From Limisphaerales bacterium (GTDB lineage: Bacteria; Verrucomicrobiota; Verrucomicrobiia; Limisphaerales; SXTU01): 34,042 nt of DNA. Location: the NCBI GenBank assembly GCA_009773355.1, contig WRPG01000059.1:1-34042 (forward strand), written 5' to 3'. The notes under the pieces were generated by a model that searched no databases, was not told the origin of the DNA, and worked only from the letters and a program-made list of their open reading frames with translations. The position numbers were made by a program, and so were the translations under genes. This document shows positions 16,078 to 23,662 of this stretch, piece by piece (position 1 is the stretch's first letter; every line of letters begins with the position of its first letter).

Positions 16078-17364
16078 TTGGCGCACGCCTCAACGCCGGT
16101 CGCCGCCGCAGCCCCGGCCGCGCGGCATCGGGTCGTCGTTTCCACGGACATCGGCGGGACGGACTTCGACGACTTCCAGTCCATGGTCCATCTGCTCGTT
16201 TATGCCGAAGCGATTGACCTCGAAGGGCTGATTTCGTCGCCTTACGGACCGGGGCGCAAGGAGCACATCCTTCAGGTCATTGACCGCTACGAGCGCGATT
16301 ATCCAAACCTCAAGTCGCACTCCGCCCGCTATCCCGCGCCCGCCGCATTGCGCGCCATCTCGAAGCAGGGCGCAACCGACTCGGCGGGCCTGCGCGGCTT
16401 CGGCCAGCCCACCGAAGGCTCGCGCTGGCTCGTCGAGTGCGCCCGGCGCAACGACCCGCGCCCGCTCTGGGTTCTCGTGTGGGGCGGCATTGACGACCTC
16501 GCGCAGGCGTTGCACGACGCGCCCGACGTGAAGCCCAAACTGCGCGTCTATTTTATCGGCGGCCCGAACAAGAAGTGGTCCACCACGGCATACGACTACA
16601 TCGAGCGCGCGCACCCGGACCTGTGGATTATCGAGGCCAACGACACCTATCGCGGCTGGTTCAGCGGCGGCAACCAGACGGGCGAGTGGGGCAACGCTGC
16701 GTTCGTCACCACGCACGTTGCCGCTCGCGGCGCGCTCGGCGACTTCTTCGCCACGGGCATCCGCTTCGACGCGAAGACCCGCTCCACCGTGAAGATGGGC
16801 GACACGCCGTCGCTCACCTACCTGTTCGGCAAGACGCCGGAAGACCCGACGAAAGACTCGTGGGGCGGACGCTTCGTGCGCGCGTGGGAACGGCCGCGTT
16901 ACACCTTTAACCGCGCGCCCACGGCGGCGGACCGCGTCGAGACCTTCGCGATTGTGGAACTCATCTATCGTCCTGCTGCAACTGCGCCCGCCGACGCCAC
17001 AGCGTCGCTGGTCGTGGACAAGCAGAGTTTCCCCGGCTTCAAGGACGACGCGGGCGCGTGGCACTTCCTGTTCTCGCCGAAGGAGGCGAAGACGTGGAGC
17101 TACGCAATCAAGAGCACGCACCCCGGCCTCGACGGCCAGACCGGCGGGTTCACGTCCTACTGGGCGACGCCGGACCTGGCGGGCAAGCCCTCCGCGCGCC
17201 ACCCGAACTGGTGGACGGACGACCCCGACCCCGCCGTGGCCGAGCGCGTGTTCGCGGGCGCGAAGACCGTAAGCAAATGGCGCGAGGAATTCCTCCGCGA
17301 CTTCGCCTCGCGGCTGGAGCGATGCAAAACACCTGCCGCTCCTGAACCCGCATCGAAACCATGA
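16015..17364 (+). CDS. Secreted DUF1593 (nucleoside-hydrolase-like) protein 1
   Basis: About 449 residues from GTG 16015; the open frame extends to 15961 without a leader-like start. The signal peptide [21 protein letters not shown] ends near VAAAAPA, and part of its core comes from a REP arm. The domain begins [20 protein letters not shown], which keeps the DxxxxxxDD metal-binding pattern of nucleoside hydrolases, and continues with [24 protein letters not shown] and [12 protein letters not shown]. The C-terminal part is a beta-rich DUF1593 extension. The reaction is unknown; a role on plant-derived glycans or nucleosides outside the cytoplasm is inferred. Its stop overlaps the next start (ATGA), so it is coupled to the acetylesterase-like gene. 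Confidence 0.85.
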   Translation: MKHPLPRRLLRSVLAIGMASYLAHASTPVAAAAPAARHRVVVSTDIGGTDFDDFQSMVHLLVYAEAIDLEGLISSPYGPGRKEHILQVIDRYERDYPNLKSHSARYPAPAALRAISKQGATDSAGLRGFGQPTEGSRWLVECARRNDPRPLWVLVWGGIDDLAQALHDAPDVKPKLRVYFIGGPNKKWSTTAYDYIERAHPDLWIIEANDTYRGWFSGGNQTGEWGNAAFVTTHVAARGALGDFFATGIRFDAKTRSTVKMGDTPSLTYLFGKTPEDPTKDSWGGRFVRAWERPRYTFNRAPTAADRVETFAIVELIYRPAATAPADATASLVVDKQSFPGFKDDAGAWHFLFSPKEAKTWSYAIKSTHPGLDGQTGGFTSYWATPDLAGKPSARHPNWWTDDPDPAVAERVFAGAKTVSKWREEFLRDFASRLERCKTPAAPEPASKP

Positions 17365-18134
17365 AACAATCCCTCATCCCAAAACTGCGCGGGTGCCTCC
17401 TCGGCCTCGTGGGCTGTCTCCTGGTCCAGTCGTCCGCCCTCGCCGCAGAGAAGCCCGTGCGCATTGTGCTGGTCGGCGATTCCACCGTGGCCCCGAACGG
17501 CGGCTGGGGGCCGGCCTTCGCGCAGTTTCTGGGCGACGGCGCGAGCAGCACGAACCTCGCTCGCGGCGGGCGCAGCTCGAAGAGCTACCTCGCCGAGGGG
17601 ACCTGGGCAAAAGCGCTCGCTGCCAAGGGTGATTATTACCTCATCCAGTTCGGCCACAATGACCAGCCCGGCAAAGGCCCCGAGCGCGAGACCGACCCCG
17701 CCACGACCTACCGCGCGAACCTGCTCCGCTGCATCGAGGACGCGCGGGCCATCGGCGCGACGCCTGTCCTCATCACCTCGCTCACGCGGCGGAATTTCTC
17801 CACGAACAACCCCGCGCGCATTGACTCGACCCTCACGCCCTACGTCCAGGCCGTGAAGCAGCTCGCGACGAACAAGCAAGTGCCGCTCATTGACCTCCAC
17901 GCGCGCAGCATCGCCCTGTGCGAGAAGCTTGGCCCGGCGGGGACGGCGAAGCTCAACCCCATGAAGCCGGACGGTTCGCCCGACACGACGCACCTCGACG
18001 CGGCGGGCAGTGAAGTCTTCGCGCGCATCGTGGTGGAAGAACTGCGGCAAGTGGTGCCGGCGCTCGCTCCGGTTCTGCTCGCCGAACCGCGCGGTGCCAG
18101 CAGCAAGAATCTCAAAGGCAGTCGGGACAACTAG
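17361..18134 (+). CDS. Secreted SGNH hydrolase, rhamnogalacturonan acetylesterase-like (CE12)
   Basis: 257 residues with a signal peptide (residues 1-29, ending SSALAAE). SGNH blocks: [12 protein letters not shown] with the catalytic Ser at 41, [10 protein letters not shown] (68-77) giving the Gly block, [11 protein letters not shown] (96-106) giving the Asn block, and [10 protein letters not shown] near residue 204 giving the Asp/His pair. This combination is typical of RGAE-like CE12 enzymes, which remove acetyl groups from pectin backbones. It is translationally coupled to the DUF1593 gene and followed 48 bases later by a pectate lyase, supporting a pectin role. The C-terminal tail after about 225 is probably disordered. 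Confidence 0.88.
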   Translation: MKQSLIPKLRGCLLGLVGCLLVQSSALAAEKPVRIVLVGDSTVAPNGGWGPAFAQFLGDGASSTNLARGGRSSKSYLAEGTWAKALAAKGDYYLIQFGHNDQPGKGPERETDPATTYRANLLRCIEDARAIGATPVLITSLTRRNFSTNNPARIDSTLTPYVQAVKQLATNKQVPLIDLHARSIALCEKLGPAGTAKLNPMKPDGSPDTTHLDAAGSEVFARIVVEELRQVVPALAPVLLAEPRGASSKNLKGSRDN

Positions 18135-18166
18135 CACCATGCGGCCCGTCACCGAACTGCACCACC

Positions 18167-18174
18167 AAGGAGGT
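18167..18174 (+). promoter_or_regulatory. Strong Shine-Dalgarno before the pectate lyase
   Basis: AAGGAGGT, eight bases before the ATG at 18183, is the full anti-16S complement. Most genes in this window show no such site, so this one stands out and fixes the start. Confidence 0.8.
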
Positions 18175-18182
18175 CACCCAGT

Positions 18183-19208
18183 ATGAACAAGCGCAAGTCG
18201 AGCAATCTGACCGCGCTGGCGTTCAGCGGATTCGTGGCCCTTGTCGCGATTGCTCAAGCCCAGAGCGTCACGAATGCCGTCACGCCAGATTTCAGTCTGG
18301 TCGGTTTCGCCACGCTGGACGGTGGCACGACAGGCGGCGCGGGCGGGCCGACGAACACCGTCACGACCGCCGCCGCGTTCACCGCCGCTGTCGGCGCGCC
18401 GGGCGCGGCCACAATTCTCGTCGCGGGGAAGATTGAGCTTGTCGGCGACGCGGTGCGCATCAAGTCGGACAAGACCATTCTCGGCGTGGGCACGAACGCC
18501 GGCGTGGTGGGCACGCTCTCCATCGTGGACGCGGGCAACATCATTCTCCGCAACCTCCAACTCGCCACACCGCCTGGCGTGTCTGGGCGCGATGCCTTGA
18601 ACACGTCGCGCGCGCACCACCTGTGGGTGGACCACTGCGACTTCGGCGAATGCACGGACGGCCAGTTCGACATCACGCACGGGAGCGACTTCATCACCGT
18701 GTCGTGGTGCCGGTTCAGCTACACGAACGCGGCGAACAGCCACCGCCTCTCGATGCTCATCGGCAACAGCGACCGTTACGCCGCCGAGGACACCGGCAAG
18801 CTGCGCGTGACGCTGCACCACAACTGGCTGGACACGCTCGTGCGCGAGCGGATGCCGCGCGTGCGCTTCGGGCAGGTCCACATCTTCAACACCTACTACG
18901 CCGCGCCGGGCAACAACTACTGCATCGGCCTGGGCCGCGACAGCCAGGTGCGGCTCGAAAGCTCCAGCTTCGACGCCGCCAAGCGCCCGTGGCGCGACTC
19001 GACTGACGCGAAGGTCGCCGGCGCGACGCCGGGCCGCATCGCGTGGAACGCGGACAATGTGTTCGCCGCCACGGAAGTCCCTGATTGGGCGCCGAACGCC
19101 GAACTCTTCCAGCCGCCATATCCCTACCGCCCTGACGCCGGTGTGACCGTGAAGGAACTCGTGACGAAGCACGCCGGTGCGGGCCGTGGCCCCTTCGCGC
19201 CGAAGTGA
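18183..19208 (+). CDS. Secreted pectate lyase, PL1 family
   Basis: 341 residues with a signal peptide (about 1-27, ending AIAQAQS). It is a parallel beta-helix enzyme that cleaves polygalacturonate by beta-elimination, with Ca2+. The PL1 blocks are all present: VDAGNIILRNLQ (115-126), LWVDHCDF (147-154), DGQFDITHGSDFITVSWCRF (159-178), RVTLHHNWLD (208-217) and RERMPRVRFG (221-230) with the catalytic Arg region. The calcium Asp residues of the DHCDF and DGQFDI segments are kept. It has an unusually strong ribosome-binding site. With the acetylesterase-like enzyme upstream it forms a pectin-degrading set. Confidence 0.92.
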   Translation: MNKRKSSNLTALAFSGFVALVAIAQAQSVTNAVTPDFSLVGFATLDGGTTGGAGGPTNTVTTAAAFTAAVGAPGAATILVAGKIELVGDAVRIKSDKTILGVGTNAGVVGTLSIVDAGNIILRNLQLATPPGVSGRDALNTSRAHHLWVDHCDFGECTDGQFDITHGSDFITVSWCRFSYTNAANSHRLSMLIGNSDRYAAEDTGKLRVTLHHNWLDTLVRERMPRVRFGQVHIFNTYYAAPGNNYCIGLGRDSQVRLESSSFDAAKRPWRDSTDAKVAGATPGRIAWNADNVFAATEVPDWAPNAELFQPPYPYRPDAGVTVKELVTKHAGAGRGPFAPK

Positions 19209-19333
19209 CGGCGGCGCTGCCGCTGGGTGACGCAGGCTTGCAGCTTGTGCAACCCGGTTTCAACCCGGAGTTCGGGATTGATACCGATTCGGAATGACGT
19301 TCAGCGGAATCGTTGACCGACCACGACGCGCTG

Positions 19334-19460
19334 CTTCTCCCTCTCCCTTCCTCGGAGGAGGGGAGAGGGTTGGGGTGAGGGGTTACGTGCGTCGGGGCTG
19401 GCGGCCCCACCCCTCATCCGGCCTTCGGCAACTTCTCCCCTCCTCCGAGGAAGGGAGAAG
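19334..19460. repeat. Imperfect inverted repeat with CCTCGGAGG cores
   Basis: The left arm at about 19334-19382 and the right arm at about 19411-19460 are imperfect reverse complements sharing CTTCCTCGGAGGAGGGGAG. The core of each arm is itself palindromic. The type CCCTCACCCCAACCCTCTCCCC is a widely scattered intergenic repeat in many bacteria. It has no GTAG foot, so it is not the same class as families A and B. It occupies the 473-base gap 19209-19681, in which I see no gene. Confidence 0.7.
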
Positions 19461-19613
19461 GCGCGCGATATTGCGTTCAGTTCACATTCCACCGTCTGCT
19501 ATCGGGAATTGGCAAGAATCCAGCCCAGCCCGGCTCGAAGTCCGCACCAGAAAAAGGCCACCTTAGAAAGCCGGGGGATTTGGGTCGGCTGACCGGGAGC
19601 AATCTTCTCGCGC

Positions 19614-19642
19614 CCAGTGGACACTGCGACCGTTACCACTGG
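19614..19642. promoter_or_regulatory. Possible operator dyad before the NHL gene
   Basis: CCAGTGG at 19614-19620 and CCACTGG at 19636-19642 form a perfect 7-bp inverted repeat with a 15-base spacer, 39 bases before the ATG at 19682. The symmetry and location suit a regulator site; chance cannot be excluded. Confidence 0.25.
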
Positions 19643-19681
19643 CTCGATGCCATGAGAATGTTCACACGAATCACTTCGCCC

Positions 19682-20677
19682 ATGAAACACATCCTCCGAC
19701 TTCTGCTCCTCCCATGCCTCTGCGCGCTCGCCCTCGATGCCCGCGCCGCCGGGCCGCAGAACTTCACTCCCTTGAAACTCGGCACGCTGCGCGGGCTGGC
19801 GGTGGACGCGGCGGACAATCTCTACGTGCCGAATCCCAAACCCGCGACGCTGCACAGAATCACGCCCGCCGGAGTCGCCACCGTCCTGCCCACCGCTCCC
19901 ATTCGGGACTTGTTCGCCGTGGCCATCGCCCCCGACGGCACACTCTACGCCTGCGAATCCATCCACGCCCTCGCGCACCGGCTCGGCAAGGACGGGGCCA
20001 CGCCCCTCGCGCCCGCCGGGAGCACAAACACGTTTCTCGGCCCGACCGCCCTCGCGTGCGATGCGGCGGGCAACCTGTTCGTCGCCGAGAACGACTGCAA
20101 CCTCATCCGCAAGGTCACGCCTGCGGGCGTCATCTCCATCCATGCCGGTGCGTTCCGGCAGCCCGGCAGTCAGGACGGCCCCGCCGCCACAGCCCGTTTC
20201 ACAAATCCCCGCGCCCTCACGATTGACCGCGCGGGCAACCTCTTCGTCGGCGATGAAAAGGACTTCACCATCCGCAAAATCTCCAAGGACGGCCTCGTCA
20301 CGACGGTCGCCGGGAAAATCGGCGAGAAGGGGAGCGCGGACGGCAAGGGTCTGGACGCCCGCTTCGCCGCGCCGCGTGGGCTGGCCGCCGACCGCGCCGG
20401 CAACCTCTACATCGCCGACACGCCGAACCACACCATTCGCAAGCTGACTCCCGGCGGCGTCGTCACCACTGTTGCGGGCAAGGCGGGCGAGAGCGGATTC
20501 GCGGATGGTCTGGTTTCAGCGGCGCGCTTCAACAACCCGCGCGCACTGGCCTTCGATTCCGCCGGCAACCTTTACGTGGCCGACAGCGACAACCACGCGG
20601 TGCGGATGATTTCCCCCGATGGCAAGGTCACCACGGTGGCGGGCGTGCTGCCGCCGGCAACAGGCGCGGCGCGTTGA
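19682..20677 (+). CDS. Secreted NHL-repeat beta-propeller protein
   Basis: 331 residues. The signal peptide is KHILRLLLLPCLCALALDARA. Five or six NHL repeats follow, with the recurring pattern of DRAGNLFVGD, the IRKI-type end and the GxVTTVAG turn (for example DRAGNLYIADTPNHTIRKL and DSAGNLYVADSDNHAVRMI). These build a beta-propeller used for binding rather than for a fixed reaction. The longer frame from 19580 is rejected because the hydrophobic leader begins at the ATG at 19682. Function unknown; it is exported and encoded among carbohydrate-active genes. Confidence 0.85.
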   Translation: MKHILRLLLLPCLCALALDARAAGPQNFTPLKLGTLRGLAVDAADNLYVPNPKPATLHRITPAGVATVLPTAPIRDLFAVAIAPDGTLYACESIHALAHRLGKDGATPLAPAGSTNTFLGPTALACDAAGNLFVAENDCNLIRKVTPAGVISIHAGAFRQPGSQDGPAATARFTNPRALTIDRAGNLFVGDEKDFTIRKISKDGLVTTVAGKIGEKGSADGKGLDARFAAPRGLAADRAGNLYIADTPNHTIRKLTPGGVVTTVAGKAGESGFADGLVSAARFNNPRALAFDSAGNLYVADSDNHAVRMISPDGKVTTVAGVLPPATGAAR

Positions 20678-20756
20678 ACCCAATCGGCTTCACACTCAAC
20701 AATCTGGACGCCCACACGGTGTCCGCATCAGCAAACCACCCAGAAAGGAAACACCC

Positions 20757-21152
20757 ATGAGAACACACACCCGCACCTCGCTCGCCATGGTCGCGCTCGG
20801 CGGCCTCATCGCCTTCGGCTCGCCCGCGCTGGCGGTGGACGACAAGAAGCCCGCGCCCGCCGAGAAGAAAACCACGGCGGAGGACATTGCGAAGCTGGAG
20901 CAGGCCGTCGGCCTCTCGGCCGAGCAGAAGAGCAAGGTCGCCGCGCTCCTCACCGAGCTGAACACCAAGCGCCGTGCCGTGCGCGGTGACTCCACCTTGA
21001 GCAGCGAGGATAAGAAGGCAAAAACCAAGGCCGGGGACACGGAGGTGCTCGGCAAAATCAAAGAGGCGATGACCGCCGAGCAATTCGCGAAGTGGGAGAA
21101 GCTCCAGGAAGCCCGCCGCAAGGCCCGCGCGGAGGGCGAGAAGAAGAAGTGA
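20757..21152 (+). CDS. Small secreted helical Lys/Glu/Ala-rich protein
   Basis: 131 residues with a signal peptide (THTRTSLAMVALGGLIAFGS, ending PALAV). The mature part is a charged helical bundle: LEQAVGLSAEQKSKVAALLTE, a middle turn, IKEAMTAEQFAKWEKLQEA, and a basic tail (KKK). The L-x-AEQ...M-x-AEQ-x-x-KW spacing recalls Spy/LTXXQ-like periplasmic helical proteins, but the identity is not secure. AAAGGA at 20744-20749 is a fair ribosome-binding site for the ATG at 20757. Its stop is followed within eight bases by REP pair 5. Confidence 0.75.
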   Translation: MRTHTRTSLAMVALGGLIAFGSPALAVDDKKPAPAEKKTTAEDIAKLEQAVGLSAEQKSKVAALLTELNTKRRAVRGDSTLSSEDKKAKTKAGDTEVLGKIKEAMTAEQFAKWEKLQEARRKARAEGEKKK

Positions 21153-21159
21153 CCGCCGT

Positions 21160-21233
21160 GTAGCTCGACATTCCAATGTCGAGCGCCGGGGCGGTGCCCG
21201 TGTGAAGCTCTCGACATTGGAATGTCGAGCTAC
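21160..21233. repeat. Family-A REP pair 5, intergenic
   Basis: The left arm is at 21160-21183 and the right arm at 21210-21233. They are perfect 24-base reverse complements, both with GTAG feet, and the spacer is 26 bases. It lies between the small helical protein and the GH140-like gene. It is the only family-A pair in the window that touches no reading frame. Confidence 0.92.
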
Positions 21234-21262
21234 GGCGACGACTGAAAGAACCCAGCAACCTC

Positions 21263-22678
21263 ATGAAACTCATCCTGTTCGTGCTCACGGGTCTGGCCGG
21301 CACCGCATTCGCCCAAGCTCCTTGGGCCAACGGCCCGCTTCAGGTCTCGGCGAACGGCCGCTTCCTCCAGCACACGAGCGGCAAGCCGTTCTTCTGGCTT
21401 GCTGACACTTGCTGGCTTGCCGTCCAGAAGTTCAGCCGCGAGGAGGCGAAGTCTTACTTCGAGAATCGCCGCGCCAAGGGCTTCAACGTCGTGCAATGCA
21501 CCGCCGTGCAGATGCTCACCGACAAGACCGTGTATGGCGACGTTCCGTTCGCGGGCGGTGATGTCGCCAGGCTGCTCACCACGACCGGCAGCGACCCCGC
21601 CGACGCGGAGCAATACGACTACTGGGACCATCTGGATTACCTGTTCGAGACTGCGGCCGCCAACGGCATCTACCTCGCGCTCGCGCCGACGTGGAGCCAC
21701 ACCGTCCGCCGCGCGCCCATCCCGGCGGACAAGGCCGCGCGCTACGTCGCCGCGCTCGCGCAGCGCCTCAAGGACCGGCCGAATCTCATCTGGCTCAACG
21801 GCGGTGCGGCCAAGGGCGACGTGGACGCCGACGTGTGGCAGGCCATCGGCGTTGCCATCAAGCAGCACGACCCGCGGCACTTGATGACCTTCCATGCGTT
21901 CGGACGGACGCAGTCCTCGTCGTGGTTCCGTGACGCGACGTGGCTCGACTTCCACACGTTCACCTCCGGCCACCGGCGCTACGACCAGGACACCGACGGC
22001 AAACGATTCGGCGAGGACAACTGGCGCTATGTGCTGGACGACCTCGCCAAATCGCCTCGCAAGCCCACGCTCGACACCGAGCCGTCCTACGAGGACACGC
22101 CACAGGGATTGCACGACGCCAATCAGCCATATTGGAACGCCGACGATGTCCGCCGCTACGCCTACTGGTCGGTCTTCGCCGGCGCGTGTGGCCACACTTA
22201 CGGGCAGAACTCGGTGCGGCAGGTTTACAAGCCCAGCGACCCGCGGCCTTCCAGCGGCGCGAAGCACTTTTACACCGCCGTCCTGGACGCGCCCGGCGCG
22301 GGCCAGATGCGCCACGTCAAGAACCTGATGCTCTCACGGCCCTACTTCGACCGCGCGAGCGCCCAGTCGCTCACCGCCGGCGACGAGGGCGAGAAATACG
22401 ACCGCGTGCTCGTGACCAATGGAAAGGAATTCCTGATGGCCTACACGTCCACCGGCCGCGACTTCAAGCTCGCGCTCGGCGAAATCTCCGGCGCGGAAGT
22501 TGCCGCGTGGTGGTTCAACCCGCGCACCGGCGAGGCCGCGAAGGCCGGCACTCACAAGAACACCGGCACCGTCGCGTTCAACCCGCCCGGCGAGCCGGGC
22601 CGGGGCAACGACTGGGTGCTCGTCCTCGACGACGCGAGCAAAGCCTTCGGCCCGCCCGGCGCTGGCGCGGCGCGGTAA
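21263..22678 (+). CDS. Secreted DUF4038 / GH140-like glycoside hydrolase
   Basis: 471 residues with a signal peptide (KLILFVLTGLAGTAFA). The TIM-barrel DUF4038 domain covers about residues 25-340: RFLQHTSGKPFFWLADTCW, SYFENRRAKGFNVVQ, YFD-type WDHLDYLFETAAANGIYLAL, NLIWLNGG (174-181) and PTLDTEPSYEDTP (268-280). A C-terminal beta domain of the Collagen_bind_2 type follows (FLMAYTSTGRDFKL, WWFNPRTGEA). GH140, founded on a Bacteroides RG-II apiosidase, has this architecture. The acidic candidates are E273 in DTEPSYE and an Asp near 186-188. The usual GGD after the fourth-strand Trp reads GGAAKGD here, so activity is uncertain. The apiose link comes from the family and the neighbouring operon. 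Confidence 0.8.
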   Translation: MKLILFVLTGLAGTAFAQAPWANGPLQVSANGRFLQHTSGKPFFWLADTCWLAVQKFSREEAKSYFENRRAKGFNVVQCTAVQMLTDKTVYGDVPFAGGDVARLLTTTGSDPADAEQYDYWDHLDYLFETAAANGIYLALAPTWSHTVRRAPIPADKAARYVAALAQRLKDRPNLIWLNGGAAKGDVDADVWQAIGVAIKQHDPRHLMTFHAFGRTQSSSWFRDATWLDFHTFTSGHRRYDQDTDGKRFGEDNWRYVLDDLAKSPRKPTLDTEPSYEDTPQGLHDANQPYWNADDVRRYAYWSVFAGACGHTYGQNSVRQVYKPSDPRPSSGAKHFYTAVLDAPGAGQMRHVKNLMLSRPYFDRASAQSLTAGDEGEKYDRVLVTNGKEFLMAYTSTGRDFKLALGEISGAEVAAWWFNPRTGEAAKAGTHKNTGTVAFNPPGEPGRGNDWVLVLDDASKAFGPPGAGAAR

Positions 22679-22706
22679 AGCCCGGTATCCTCGACCGCAT
22701 CTTGTG

Positions 22707-23261
22707 ATGGAAGTGCGCTATGAAACCACGGACAAGGATTTCCTCGCGTTGTTGGACCGCGTCCTGGAAGGCTCGGTGCTGGGGCGGCGGTTCTCGCGTT
22801 TCGCGTGGCTCGCCATCTCCGCGCTGGCCTGGCTCAGTGTGCTCCTGCCTTACTTGAAGTTCCGCGAGTTGGGCTTCGGCTTCTGGACGCGCGCCGTGTT
22901 CGCGCTGGCAATCACCATCGGTTTCCCGCAGTTCTACAGCGCCTACAGCACGGGCTGCTTCACGGGCATCATCAACGCGCGGACTGCGGAGCGGCTCGCC
23001 GGGCCGACCGTGCTCACCGTCGAGGACGGGTTCGTGCAGGTGGCGACGCAGACCACGACTGCGCGGGCGGCGTGGCGCGACGTTCACAGGCTGGTGCCGA
23101 CCGACACGCATCTGCTGCTTTTCTTCACGCCCTTGGTGGCCGCACCGATTCCGCGCCGGGCCTTTGCGGACGACGCAGCATTCCACACCTTGCACTCCAG
23201 GCTGGAGTCGCTCTGGTCCTCGACGAGGCCGGCCGTTCAGCGCCCCGGTTCCACGGCATGA
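22707..23261 (+). CDS. YcxB-like membrane protein
   Basis: 184 residues. A short N-terminal soluble part (MEVRYETTDKDFLALLDRV) leads into two adjacent membrane helices (FAWLAISALAWLSVLLPYL and AVFALAITIGFPQFYSAY). A C-terminal domain follows with LTVEDGFVQVATQTTTARAAW, VPTDTHLLLFF and PIPRRAFADDAAF, the pattern of YcxB-like proteins of unknown function. The ATG at 22707 is chosen over the long upstream frame because homology-like features begin there. Its stop overlaps the start of the next gene (ATGA). Confidence 0.75.
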   Translation: MEVRYETTDKDFLALLDRVLEGSVLGRRFSRFAWLAISALAWLSVLLPYLKFRELGFGFWTRAVFALAITIGFPQFYSAYSTGCFTGIINARTAERLAGPTVLTVEDGFVQVATQTTTARAAWRDVHRLVPTDTHLLLFFTPLVAAPIPRRAFADDAAFHTLHSRLESLWSSTRPAVQRPGSTA

Positions 23262-23638
23262 ACAGGACTTCAACCAAGCGAATCTCCGAGCATGAGCACC
23301 GGTCACGCGCGCTGTGGGCCGCCGACTGCGCGGAGCAAGCGCTCCCGCACTTCGAGGGAAGGCATCCGCACGATGACCGGCCTCGCAAAGCCATTGAGGC
23401 AGGGCGCTCATGGGCGCGAGACGAGTTGGCAATGATTGAGGCACGTGCCGCCGCCCTGGCCGCTCATGCAGCCGCCCGCGACGCCACGCATCCTTCAGCT
23501 CAGTTTGCCGCCCGCGCGGCGGGCCACGCCGCTGCGACGGCGTATGTCGCCGGTCACGCCCTGCACGCCGCCGCCTACGCTGCAAAGGCAGCCGCTGCGG
23601 CCGGGGGACACATCTTGCCCGCCAGCCAAGGACGCTGA
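23258..23638 (+). CDS. Imm5-like putative immunity protein
   Basis: 126 residues, cytoplasmic, very Ala/His-rich. The sequence RALWAADCAEQALPHFEGRH, the DDRPRKAIEAGRSWARDE segment and the tail of ARAAGHAAATAYVAGHA units fit the Imm-5-like putative immunity family found in polymorphic toxin systems and many genomes as orphans. It overlaps the YcxB-like gene by four bases (ATGA), so they are co-translated. No toxin with a matching C-terminal domain is visible here. The immunity role is family inference only. Confidence 0.7.
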   Translation: MNRTSTKRISEHEHRSRALWAADCAEQALPHFEGRHPHDDRPRKAIEAGRSWARDELAMIEARAAALAAHAAARDATHPSAQFAARAAGHAAATAYVAGHALHAAAYAAKAAAAAGGHILPASQGR

Positions 23639-23662
23639 ATCTCTGACGTCACCCTAGAAACT

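Noticed and set aside
19334-19460. Treating this inverted repeat as a third REP family
   Set aside because: It lacks the GTAG foot and is a loose, long GC-rich repeat of a commonly seen intergenic type.
8297-21233. CRISPR array
   Set aside because: The repeats are inverted pairs kilobases apart with no regular spacers or cas genes.
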